64,000 nt of DNA from an uncultured Aquimarina sp. Its GTDB lineage: Bacteria; Bacteroidota; Bacteroidia; Flavobacteriales; Flavobacteriaceae. The notes under the pieces were generated by a model that made no database searches, was not told the DNA's origin, and was given only the letters and a program-made list of their open reading frames with translations. The stretch covers positions 682,001-746,000 of the forward strand of contig CANMDW010000001.1 of NCBI GenBank assembly GCA_947496705.1. Direction: 5' to 3'. The position numbers and the translations under genes were made by a program. Shown one piece after another: positions 25,316-32,911 of the stretch (positions within the stretch are counted from its first letter, which is position 1; every line of letters begins with the position of its first letter).

Positions 25316-27160
25316 TCAATTGTTTTGCTTATCGGCTTCTTTTCTCGCCTTTCTTTGTTCTTTTCTGGCTTGTTCTATTGCCTTACGGGCTTCTTTTCGA
25401 GCCTCTTCGGCTGCTTTTCTGGCTTCGTTATGAGCTTTTCTGGCTTCTTCTATAGCCTGTCTACGGGCTTTTTCTGAATGCCTTCTTACTTTCTCAGCAT
25501 TAGCCATCGCCTTTTCTCTGGCTCTCTCTGCCTGTCTCATTGCGGCTCTGGCTTCTTCGCGAGCTTTCATTTCATGTATCAGAGCATGTTCTTCTGCTTT
25601 AAGTCTTGCTCTTTCGGCATTTCTCATCGCTTCTTCTCTAACCTCATGTGATTGCTCCATAGCTCTGTGGGCTGCTTCCATAGCTATTGCTCTGGCTTGT
25701 TCTGCTTGTTCTCTGGCAAGTTCTACTTGATGCATTGCTACAGTGGCTTGGTGTTCGTGCTGAATTTCGGCTTCTCTTCTTACCATCTCGGCTTCTTCTC
25801 TTATTAATGCTACTTCATTTTCAATGGCTACATGATCTGTGTGAGAAAAAGAAGGCATTGGAGGTACTTTTGGAGCTGGTGGTAGTGGTGGGATATTACT
25901 TCTTTCTCCTTTGCTCACTTTTGGAGGCTTTGGAGCTTTTAATGGTTTTACTTCTTTAGGAACTTTTGCCATTTTTGGTGCAGGTGGAAGCGGTGGCGGT
26001 GGCGGAACCAAATCGTGCCCATCTGAATTCGCTTTGTATAATCGTGTCTTGCGATATGCCGTATTGAGCTGATCAAGAAAATCGTCATTCGTATTTTGTA
26101 ATTGAACATCAAAGTGAAATTCTGTGAGTTCATTGTCTTTCCACTGCTTTGTCATCTCATCAATAGTACTTGCAAAATCCGACAGCTTTGTTGCAGTACC
26201 ATTTACTGTGATTTGTTCATTTTTAACACGAATCTTGATTTTTTTATCAGGATGTGTAGGTTCGACCGTTTTTGTGTATTGAACATTCTTCTGTTGTGCT
26301 ACGATTTGATTGTTAAATAGCAAGGTGCAACCCAACAGGACAGGTAAAAGCAGCAGCAATCGTACTGCTGCTCTTGTTTTTGAAAATTGTTGTGACATCA
26401 TAATGATTCGTTTTTTGGTTAATGAATAATTAATAGGGCTCGATAACATAGTTTGATTAGAACTGTTAGGATAGTCAACGAGTACGTTTATGTATTTTTG
26501 TAAAGAAAATTGTCTTTTTAGCACAGTTTGATCTGCAAGGAATTCATGATTTAGCTTGATAGATTTTTTTATCCAGAACCACATAGGATTGAACCAAAAA
26601 ACCATTTGAAAAACCTCTATCAGGAGAACATCCAGGGTATGTTTCTGTCTTACATGTGTTTTTTCATGCAACAATACTTCCTGCGGAATAGCTCTTTGCT
26701 TAAATTCTCTTTTAGGCACAAATATGTATCTTAAAAAAGTATGAGGAACAACTGAATTACCAAGTAATACATTAATATGCGAAGGTTCTTTTAGTTTTTC
26801 ATTTTTGTTGATCTTTCTGATCAGATTATTCATGTTCAGAACAAATCTAATTGCAAAAATCAGGAAACCTATACCATAAACTGTCCATAATAGTATAGAA
26901 ATATAATTTACAGAAGCCTCTGGGATTGGTACCCCATCTGCAAGCATTGCAGAAGTAACCACAGGCTGTAATTTTTGTGGATTGGCTACAACATCTGTTT
27001 CATACGAAATCGTAATTAAAGGAATTGTGTATGCAAAAATCAGGCTAAAAAGCAGGTAAAACCTTTTTAGGTAATGCATTTGCTCTTTTTCCAGGAACAG
27101 CTTATAAAAAGTCCACAAGAGTGCCAAACAAAGTGACGATTTTATAATATATACAATCAT
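25316..27160 (-). CDS. M56-family (BlaR1-type) membrane metallopeptidase with long coiled-coil tail
   Basis: A 614-residue protein. The N-terminal half has three or four membrane helices and the M56 zinc peptidase site (LLHEKTHVRQKHTLD, HExxH near residue 170). A further helix lies near residue 268. The tail has a proline-rich linker (residues 385-430, PPPPPLPPAPK) and about 180 residues of Ala, Glu, Arg and Lys forming a continuous coiled coil. BlaR1-type proteins sense a signal and cleave the partner BlaI repressor. The start codon overlaps the blaI stop (ATGA). The coiled tail replaces the penicillin-binding sensor of true BlaR1, so the signal is different and unknown. Confidence 0.8.
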   Translation of the reverse strand: MIVYIIKSSLCLALLWTFYKLFLEKEQMHYLKRFYLLFSLIFAYTIPLITISYETDVVANPQKLQPVVTSAMLADGVPIPEASVNYISILLWTVYGIGFLIFAIRFVLNMNNLIRKINKNEKLKEPSHINVLLGNSVVPHTFLRYIFVPKREFKQRAIPQEVLLHEKTHVRQKHTLDVLLIEVFQMVFWFNPMWFWIKKSIKLNHEFLADQTVLKRQFSLQKYINVLVDYPNSSNQTMLSSPINYSLTKKRIIMMSQQFSKTRAAVRLLLLLPVLLGCTLLFNNQIVAQQKNVQYTKTVEPTHPDKKIKIRVKNEQITVNGTATKLSDFASTIDEMTKQWKDNELTEFHFDVQLQNTNDDFLDQLNTAYRKTRLYKANSDGHDLVPPPPPLPPAPKMAKVPKEVKPLKAPKPPKVSKGERSNIPPLPPAPKVPPMPSFSHTDHVAIENEVALIREEAEMVRREAEIQHEHQATVAMHQVELAREQAEQARAIAMEAAHRAMEQSHEVREEAMRNAERARLKAEEHALIHEMKAREEARAAMRQAERAREKAMANAEKVRRHSEKARRQAIEEARKAHNEARKAAEEARKEARKAIEQARKEQRKARKEADKQNN

Positions 27161-27528
27161 TTTTTTTGTTTTTGAATTTGTTGATCTACAATCTTCTTTA
27201 GTTCTTCTAGTTCTGAAGTCGATAAATTGGTCTCAGAAGTAAAAAATGATGCAAACTGTGATGCCGAATCATTAAAAAAGTTCTTGATCAGACCATTTAC
27301 GTGCTTTGAAAAATAATCTGTTTTCTTAACTAGTGGATAATATTCTCTTGATTTTCCAAACAAAGTATAGTCAACGAATCCTTTATCCTGCATCCTTTTA
27401 AGTAAAGTTGCTACCGTAGTTGTGGCAGGCCTTGGCTCAGGAAAAGCATCAAGCAAATCTTTCATAAAGGCTTTCTCCAGTTTCCAGAGATATTGCATTA
27501 GTTGTTCTTCGGCTTTGGATAATTGCAT
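27157..27528 (-). CDS. BlaI/MecI/CopY-family transcriptional repressor
   Basis: A 123-residue winged-helix repressor (LSKAEEQLMQYLWKLEKAFM at the N-terminus, then TTTVATLLKRMQDKGFVDY recognition region and a C-terminal dimerisation helix). It should repress its own operon and be inactivated by the M56 protein encoded by the overlapping gene. A perfect TACA-AA-TGTA dyad overlaps its promoter. Confidence 0.9.
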   Translation of the reverse strand: MQLSKAEEQLMQYLWKLEKAFMKDLLDAFPEPRPATTTVATLLKRMQDKGFVDYTLFGKSREYYPLVKKTDYFSKHVNGLIKNFFNDSASQFASFFTSETNLSTSELEELKKIVDQQIQKQKK

Positions 27529-27551
27529 TGCTCTACGTAATTAGAATTAAC

Positions 27552-27586
27552 TCTACAAATGTAGAATAAAAAATTAAATTTCCAAA
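27552..27586 (-). promoter_or_regulatory. Promoter and BlaI operator of the first BlaI/M56 pair
   Basis: On the minus strand TTTG (27586-27583), a 19-bp spacer and TACATTTG (27563-27556) form a full Bacteroidota promoter. The palindrome TCTACAAATGTAGA (27552-27565) covers the -7 box; its TACA-N2-TGTA core is the known BlaI/MecI half-site arrangement. Binding there would block transcription, so autorepression is expected. Confidence 0.75.
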
Positions 27587-27596
27587 ATTTCTTTCA

Positions 27597-27633
27597 AAAG
27601 ACCTTCAAGGGATTCAAAACCTTGAAGGTCTTT
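27597..27633. repeat. Perfect 14-bp-arm hairpin upstream of blaI
   Basis: Arms AAAGACCTTCAAGG and CCTTGAAGGTCTTT flank a 9-base loop. It lies upstream of the blaI promoter and does not end any gene: the nearest plus-strand gene starts downstream at 27809. It resembles the AGACC-type hairpins elsewhere in the window but has lost an obvious terminator role. Confidence 0.65.
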
Positions 27634-27808
27634 AGGGAAAGAAAAGGTGATTAAAATGAATCCCAATGACATTCAATGTATTTATCAAAATGGGACTATT
27701 GAGTATACAGTTGAAAAATTGGATATAACTACCTTTTGTAACTATATTTTTAATAGTTAAGATATATAGTTACCTTGGTCATCATATACATAGGTTCACT
27801 GTTAAAAA

Positions 27809-28114
27809 ATGATAATAAGAATCTTCAAAGCAACTATTCCGGCCAAACTCCACAAAGAGTTTGAAATTAAGTTTAAAGAAATTTCTGTTCCGGCAGTAAA
27901 AAATTTTAAAGGCCTGATTTCACTAGAAATCGCTCGACCTTCCAAATGGAATCCAGAAGAATTTGTAATGATTTCCCGATGGCAAAAAGAGAAAGACTTG
28001 ATTGAATTCGCTGGTGAAAACTGGAATCAAGCTCACATACCTAATGGAATGGAGAAGTATATTGAAAAATGTTCTGTTTTTCACTATGAAAGTATCAAAT
28101 TATCTGATGTATAA
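27809..28114 (+). CDS. ABM-like (antibiotic biosynthesis monooxygenase fold) small protein
   Basis: A 101-residue single-domain protein. MIIRIFKATIPAKLHKEF, LISLEIARPSKWNPEEFVMI and SRWQKEKDLIEFAGENW follow the dimeric alpha-beta barrel pattern of ABM-family enzymes, in which the strand VMISRW and the following helix are typical. The family name does not imply antibiotic synthesis. The role is unknown and it stands alone. Confidence 0.6.
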   Translation: MIIRIFKATIPAKLHKEFEIKFKEISVPAVKNFKGLISLEIARPSKWNPEEFVMISRWQKEKDLIEFAGENWNQAHIPNGMEKYIEKCSVFHYESIKLSDV

Positions 28115-28219
28115 CCTAATTTCTCTAAATTGTTATATTATTTGTTTTCGTATTTAAAAGTGCAGTTATGAAGTGCAAAAAAGTCTTCAAAAAAATTTAA
28201 ATCACAACTAATTAAGAAA

Positions 28220-28849
28220 ATGATTGAAAAGACGGAAATATTAGTTTTTGACTTATATGATACTTTGATTGAAATTAATCGGAACAACCATTTTTTTTAT
28301 CAATTATATAAACTGTCGAATGATGGATTTGGAATTACAATCGATAAATACAAAAGCTTACTGTTAAAAACTCCATTGGAAGAGATTTTCAATTTGCTTG
28401 CAGAGGAATTTGAAGACCTGTTTTATAAGAATAAACTACAATTAGATGATGAATTAAATTCGGTAAGGTTATTTGATGACTCTTTAGCAATTCTTGAAAA
28501 AATAAGAGAGAATTATGTTTTATGCTTGATTTCAAACTTAGCTACTCCCTATAAAGAACCATTCTTCAACTTAGGTTTGGATAAGTATTTTGAAAAGGTA
28601 ATATTTTCATGTGATATTGGGCTAATTAAACCTGAAGTTGAAATTTTTAAGATTGTCGAAACGTATACCCATAAAAGAGGGAAACAAATAATGATGATTG
28701 GAGATTCTGAAAAATCCGACATTGAAGGAGCCAGGCAAATGAGTTGGCGATATGTTAAGGTTTCCCGAAAAAGAAGCTTAAAATCAAAACATGAGATCAA
28801 GGATTTATATAGCTTACTTAATAAAATAACTACTTATGATAAAAGCTAA
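28220..28849 (+). CDS. HAD-superfamily hydrolase
   Basis: A 209-residue HAD phosphatase-like protein. The nucleophile motif is LVFDLYDTLIE (DxxxD-type DLYDT) near residue 10, motif II is CLISNLATP near 98, and motif IV is MIGDSEKSDIEGARQMSW near 160. An alpha-helical cap lies between. It probably dephosphorylates a small molecule. The last 20 bp overlap the open end of a decayed transposase frame on the other strand. Confidence 0.8.
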   Translation: MIEKTEILVFDLYDTLIEINRNNHFFYQLYKLSNDGFGITIDKYKSLLLKTPLEEIFNLLAEEFEDLFYKNKLQLDDELNSVRLFDDSLAILEKIRENYVLCLISNLATPYKEPFFNLGLDKYFEKVIFSCDIGLIKPEVEIFKIVETYTHKRGKQIMMIGDSEKSDIEGARQMSWRYVKVSRKRSLKSKHEIKDLYSLLNKITTYDKS

Positions 28850-29281
28850 AAAGTATTAAAACGTTTTTAATAAAACTGAACTCATCTGAATTACTCCTAT
28901 TGGCTATAAAAGTATCAATTTTTATATGATGATCTTCTAGTAAAGTAAACATTCTGATTAATGTCTCATATTGAACTCATTTTGACTTTTTATAATTGCC
29001 TGTAAAAATGTTCTTTTTCGCCCAAAATTCGTCTTTTTATTGTTCCGTAGCGCTGCTATGCAACGCAAAAAAGCCATCTTTTGGACAAAAAACCCCTATT
29101 TTTCGGTTCAACCAAAAAAGTCAAGATGAGTTCATTGTAATGTTTTAGCATCACTGTTTCTATTTTCAAAAAAAACAATTTGATTACCTATGATTCCCAC
29201 ACCTGGACAATAACCATTTTTTGTTTTATAGCTTTTTGTAGCATCAGATTTATTAGTAAAGATCAAAGTATTATCATGGTC
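28830..29281 (-). pseudogene. IS1380-like transposase remnant, split by a small element
   Basis: From 29281 the minus strand encodes HDNTLIFTNKSDATKSYK, GYCPGVGIIGNQIVFFENRN and SDAKTLQ. When the inserted 161-bp element and one ATT copy are removed the frame continues YETLIRMFTLLEDHHIKIDT and on to a stop at 28830. This matches, from memory, the central DDE region of Bacteroidota IS1380-family transposases (DNTIIFNEK, GYQPGV, ENRNGNSDAK, TLERMFxLL). Both ends of the transposase and the IS termini are missing, so it is a fragment. The last 20 codons are less certain. Confidence 0.6.
28973..29133. mobile_element. 161-bp hairpin-forming element with ATT target duplication
   Basis: Terminal inverted repeats GAACTCATTTTGACTTTTT and AAAAAAGTCAAGATGAGTTC lie at the two ends, with ATT outside each (28970-28972 and 29134-29136). 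The inside is an imperfect long hairpin with no gene. Removing the element and one ATT restores the reading frame of the transposase remnant around it, which independently supports the boundaries. A 3-bp ANT duplication is reported for the ISL2 group of the IS5 family; that link is tentative. Confidence 0.7.
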
Positions 29282-29371
29282 TAATGCATAAATGGTATGA
29301 CCATTCTTAATGAGAAGAGGAATAATATTTTGTCCCACAAAACCAGAACCACCTGTTACAAAAATATTCAT
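29282..29371 (-). pseudogene. 5' fragment of an NAD-dependent epimerase/dehydratase gene
   Basis: The first 30 codons encode MNIFVTGGSGFVGQNIIPLL and IKNGHTIYAL, the Rossmann start (GGSGFVG) of an extended SDR. After residue 30 the frame runs into the transposase remnant, and it ends at a TGA (29134-29132) at the edge of the small element. A normal protein of this family has about 290-330 residues, so more than 90 percent is missing. Confidence 0.75.
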
Positions 29372-29416
29372 GATATTGTTTTTTTATCAAATATACTTTG
29401 ATAATAAGCTTGGCAA

Positions 29417-30377
29417 TTAGCTATAAAAGGCATTATCTTTTAATTTTAGAAGCAGTGTGTTATATTGTTTTTTAAAGGCACTGGTAAATTTTGAAGGATG
29501 TGAATACCCGAGTTGATAACTAATCTCGGAAATAGTTTGTGCTTTTTGAGTGAGTTCTCGATGAGCATAGTGCATTTTGGCCTGCAGGTGATATTGATAA
29601 GGTGACGTTCTGAAGACCTGTTTAAAGGTATTCTTGAATTTGGTTAAACTCATTGCAGATAGTTCGGCAAGATTTTCATTGGTAGGAATATCAGAAATCA
29701 AAGGGTTACGAAGTTGCCCGGCGATCATAAATAATTTTTTCAGATCATCAGAGTTAATATTTTCTGAGTTTTGTAAAGAAGAACGTCTAGCAAGTTTTTT
29801 AATAAAGATCTCTAAAAAACTAAGCAAGTTTGCATGTTTTTGAAACAAGCTGGTGGTGGGCGTTACTATTTCTCTCAGATAATTTTCTGAATCAAGATCA
29901 AGATCTTCGTATATTAAATTGCTCGAAGAGATTGCATTGAGTATGTGGGTAAGCTCCTCTTTTTTGTCGAGATATTGCTCTAACATCATTTTAGGAAATC
30001 GTACCAAAAGAATGTTGAAAGGAACTTTAACAGGACTCATACTAGAAACAGAGGTTCCCGGTTTATAAAATAACATTCCTGATGGTTGATTGCGTTGTAT
30101 TTCTATATGCTGTCCATTCACTTCTTTATTAACCGATTGTTGAGAAAAATTGATGTTTAACAAAAAGTAAGGACTATTCTCAGGGTTTTCTGATTACAGG
30201 CTGGTTTAATGTAAATTAGATGGATACAAATTCGACATCTCCATCAAACGACATTCTTTCTGCAGTATCCGACCCCCATTTTTCTGGTATAACAAAACGG
30301 TTGTGATCGATTTGGGTTTCCAATTGATCTCCAAACTTTTTTAATATATCGTTATCTATCTTTATATGAAGTTGCAC
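29417..30377 (-). pseudogene. AraC-family regulator broken by a stop and a frameshift
   Basis: The 3' part (248 codons from a TTG at 30163) has the intact AraC DNA-binding domain (SLTKFKNTFKQVFRTSPYQY, ISEISYQLGYSHPSKFTSAF). Upstream, a frame from GTG 30377 encodes the usual N-terminal cupin start (VQLHIKIDNDILKKFGDQLE through GDVEFVSI) and stops at TAA. Past the stop it continues FTLNQPVIRKP, then needs a one-base shift to reach PENSPYFLLNINF and the 3' part. Two lesions make a sequencing error unlikely as the only cause. It lies beside the truncated epimerase. Confidence 0.75.
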
Positions 30378-30475
30378 AGGCTAAAGATACTATTTAATAA
30401 CAATACGCTGATTGCGCAACCTTTTCAGACATCTGTGATCTTTTATATATAGAACTCGTCTAAAATCAAGATCTT

Positions 30476-30970
30476 ATGAAATCGTTTTATATCACATTGG
30501 CGGCCACTATGTTTGTACTATTTTCTTGTAATAATGATGATGATACTGCCCCGGAAGCTGTAGGCGAGTCTTTGGTCTTTGGTACCTATGCCGGAGAATG
30601 TTTTGGCGATTGCTTTGATGTGTTTAGAATTGATAACGAAAAACTTGAAGAAGACCAGGTTGTTGACTTTTTTGGAGAGGCTTATGATTTTAAAGCTTCT
30701 TTTACTTTTTCAAATGAGTTATTTAATAAGTATAAGGGTATTCTTAAAGAAATTCCTAATGAGCTGATAGACGGTTCTGATAAGACGTATGGTTGTCCTG
30801 ATTGTGCAGACCAGGGAGGTTTTTATTTTATGATACAAACCAAAGAAGGAAAAGTAAAAAAGTATACTGTTGATACCCGTAACACCAAAGATCAAAGCGC
30901 AGCCATTATTGCGTTCAAAAATAGAATTTCAGAGATTATCAAAGATCTTTCTGCTACTAGTGTTAATTAA
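30476..30970 (+). CDS. Hypothetical lipoprotein
   Basis: A 164-residue product with a lipoprotein signal (MKSFYITLAATMFVLFSC) and an Asn/Asp linker (NNDDD). The mature part contains four cysteines, two in GECFGDCFDVF and two in YGCPDCADQGG, with a C-terminal helical region (AAIIAFKNRISEIIKDL). It might bind a metal or form disulfides. I do not recognise a named family. Its stop overlaps the convergent glycosyltransferase gene by 4 bp. Confidence 0.65.
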   Translation: MKSFYITLAATMFVLFSCNNDDDTAPEAVGESLVFGTYAGECFGDCFDVFRIDNEKLEEDQVVDFFGEAYDFKASFTFSNELFNKYKGILKEIPNELIDGSDKTYGCPDCADQGGFYFMIQTKEGKVKKYTVDTRNTKDQSAAIIAFKNRISEIIKDLSATSVN

Positions 30971-31674
30971 ACCACCTTTTCTTTATAATACCGATATAGA
31001 TTTTCTGAAGAGGCACCCATCCAACGTCTCATATGAATATTCAGGAAATGATACTGTAATCGCCATACGCCGATTTCTCTATATCTTCTTGCAGAAGTAA
31101 TCACATATTCAGGAATAATGACAAATCGATCTATAGCAAAAAGCCGGTCTACCAGATCGTTATCTTCATAAACAACAAAAGACTCATCATACCCGTCAAT
31201 TTGTTTAAAGAGCGAAGCAGTAATAAACTGACTTTGATCGCCCCCGCGACATCGTTTACTTTTAAACTGTGTCAACCACCCAAGAAATTGCAGCCACCAG
31301 TGATTATAATCAAACTTCATCCTGAAACAACCTGCTTCATTCCCTTTTTTTATCTCTTCTATTATATAATGGTCATAGTGCCTGGGAGGTAATGAATCTG
31401 CATGTAGAAAATATAATATTTCTCCTTTGGCAACTCTGGCACCAGCATTCAATTGTTTTGCACGACCTTTCTTTGAAGGAATCAGTTGAGCTATGCCATT
31501 GTTTTTTGTTGAAAACTCCCCGACGATCTTTTGAGATCCATCAACGCTTCCGCCATCTACGACTAGAATTTCGACAATAGTATCATCTGTATATGTGTTA
31601 CCAATTAAATAAGGAAGCAGCTTACCTATGGTAGCCGCTTCATTAAGGATAGGGATGATGACCGATATTTTCAA
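30967..31674 (-). CDS. Family 2 glycosyltransferase, TIGR04283 type
   Basis: A 235-residue GT2 enzyme. The start KISVIIPILNEAATIGKLLP, the nucleotide site ILVVDGGSVDGS and the metal site LYFLHADSLPPRHYD match the TIGR04283 group. Its YEDNDLVDRLF and WRLQYHFLNIHMRRW are also typical. Some TIGR04283 members are linked to arsenosugar biosynthesis, but no arsenic genes are nearby, so the specific role is open. It is cytosolic with no membrane helix. Confidence 0.8.
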   Translation of the reverse strand: MKISVIIPILNEAATIGKLLPYLIGNTYTDDTIVEILVVDGGSVDGSQKIVGEFSTKNNGIAQLIPSKKGRAKQLNAGARVAKGEILYFLHADSLPPRHYDHYIIEEIKKGNEAGCFRMKFDYNHWWLQFLGWLTQFKSKRCRGGDQSQFITASLFKQIDGYDESFVVYEDNDLVDRLFAIDRFVIIPEYVITSARRYREIGVWRLQYHFLNIHMRRWMGASSENLYRYYKEKVV

Positions 31675-31766
31675 TTTTGGAGTATTACAATTTAGGTTAT
31701 AAATTTACTTATTAAGAGCATCATACTCTTAGTTTTCAATTAAATCTTTGATATCCTTTTTTTGTT

Positions 31767-32513
31767 TTAGTCTACAACAACGGCAGGATACACTTTTGAT
31801 TCTTCATTTAATTTCCAATTGTACTCTTTATATCCTTTTTTTGGTTGATTTAAAATTTTTACTGTAGCATATCGGTTAATAAAGTCTTTTACATCTCCGC
31901 CATTTACTCGAAAATCTTTTTTATACCAATTAAATATTTTTGACACATTTACCACTTTATCGGTAATTGTATTTCGGGTTGGATCATTAATAAATTTGCT
32001 GGTTTGTCGATCTAATGCATTGTGAAGATTGTCTGCGGTGTATGCTCTGTTCCAAACTACGGGGCAGGATATAGACGCACAGTTAATTGCAAAATGAATT
32101 CTAGGATCTCCAAATTTTCTTAAAATTTTATGTTCTAATTCTCCCAAACTATGCCATACACCATCAATTTTGAAAAATTTTTTGCCCCAGGGATCTTCAA
32201 GTTCTTTTATACTTTTAAGGGGGTAGCTATCAATTATGAGCTTTATAGTATATGCATTATATGCATTAATCCAATACGCTAGCTTTTCTTCTCTGGTCCA
32301 ATTTTCCTGAGGCGTATTTTCTGAAAGCTGTTTAAAATATTCATAGAGTTGAGAACTATCTCTCATAAATCCATTATAATCTACTTGTCCGTCTTCAGAT
32401 ACATTTAATAACAGCGCCTGATCCCAAACGCTATGATCAAAACTATTTTGTGATTGAAGTTGATGTAACAATAGTATGGCAAACAGAACTAGTATAAATT
32501 TTGGAGGTTTCAT
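31767..32513 (-). CDS. DUF547 domain-containing exported protein, second paralog
   Basis: A 248-residue product with a signal peptide (MKPPKFILVLFAILLLHQLQ) and a DUF547 domain: YWINAYNAYTIKLIIDSYPL, the ELEHKILRKFGDPRIHFAIN segment with NCASISCP, and IFNWYKKDF. It shares the YINAYN/HxILRK/CxxxxCP pattern with the protein at 544-1254 but differs through most of its length, so this is an old duplication. It is monocistronic. Confidence 0.85.
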   Translation of the reverse strand: MKPPKFILVLFAILLLHQLQSQNSFDHSVWDQALLLNVSEDGQVDYNGFMRDSSQLYEYFKQLSENTPQENWTREEKLAYWINAYNAYTIKLIIDSYPLKSIKELEDPWGKKFFKIDGVWHSLGELEHKILRKFGDPRIHFAINCASISCPVVWNRAYTADNLHNALDRQTSKFINDPTRNTITDKVVNVSKIFNWYKKDFRVNGGDVKDFINRYATVKILNQPKKGYKEYNWKLNEESKVYPAVVVD

Positions 32514-32850
32514 TTTCTTGGTTTTTGAATGATTATTATTTAATTTCTTTTTTATGAATCTAATCGTATCAATTGATTTGGGTAGTTAGTTGAAAATCAG
32601 GAAATGACCTTACAGATGCATTTTTGGTTTTTCAGATTTCGGCACTGATAAAACAGAAAACAAAACGTGTTAGTAAAAAGAAAAATAAGCATTCAAAATA
32701 TTGAATACAAGTGTTTTATGTTTCAATTTGTATTTGTAGAACGTGAGGAGGCAGTGAGATATTGAATATAAATTTTTACATTAATTTTAACTTTTTCAGA
32801 AGCTAAATTAAGGTGTATTTTCTGAGAACTTGCCTGAATGGGTTCTATTA
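32514..32850. other. Non-coding gap, nothing recognised
   Basis: AT-rich DNA between the DUF547 gene and the terminator of the S9 peptidase gene. The DUF547 promoter should lie here, but I see no box pair with correct spacing, no RNA and no repeat. Confidence 0.5.
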
Positions 32851-32881
32851 CAAAAAATACCCTGCTTAAGAATTAGCAGGG
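32851..32881 (-). terminator. Intrinsic terminator of the S9 peptidase gene
   Basis: Arms CCCTGCT (32860-32866) and AGCAGGG (32875-32881) with an 8-base loop. On the minus strand they are followed by TATTTTTTG, 30 bp after the peptidase stop codon. Confidence 0.8.
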
Positions 32882-32911
32882 CATTATCTCAAAAAAATAT
32901 CTTTGTCTTCA

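Noticed and set aside
25219..25959. Leucine-rich plus-strand frames opposite the M56 coiled coil
   Set aside because: They are antisense of Lys/Glu/Arg/Ala codons and have no start context or conserved motif.
28879..28892. A second TGAACTCATCTGAA near the 161-bp element, considered as another element end
   Set aside because: It lies in the restored transposase frame (encoding NSDEF), has no partner repeat and no target duplication.
30967..31674. TIGR04283 glycosyltransferase as part of an arsenosugar pathway
   Set aside because: No arsenic methyltransferase or radical SAM partner gene is in the window.
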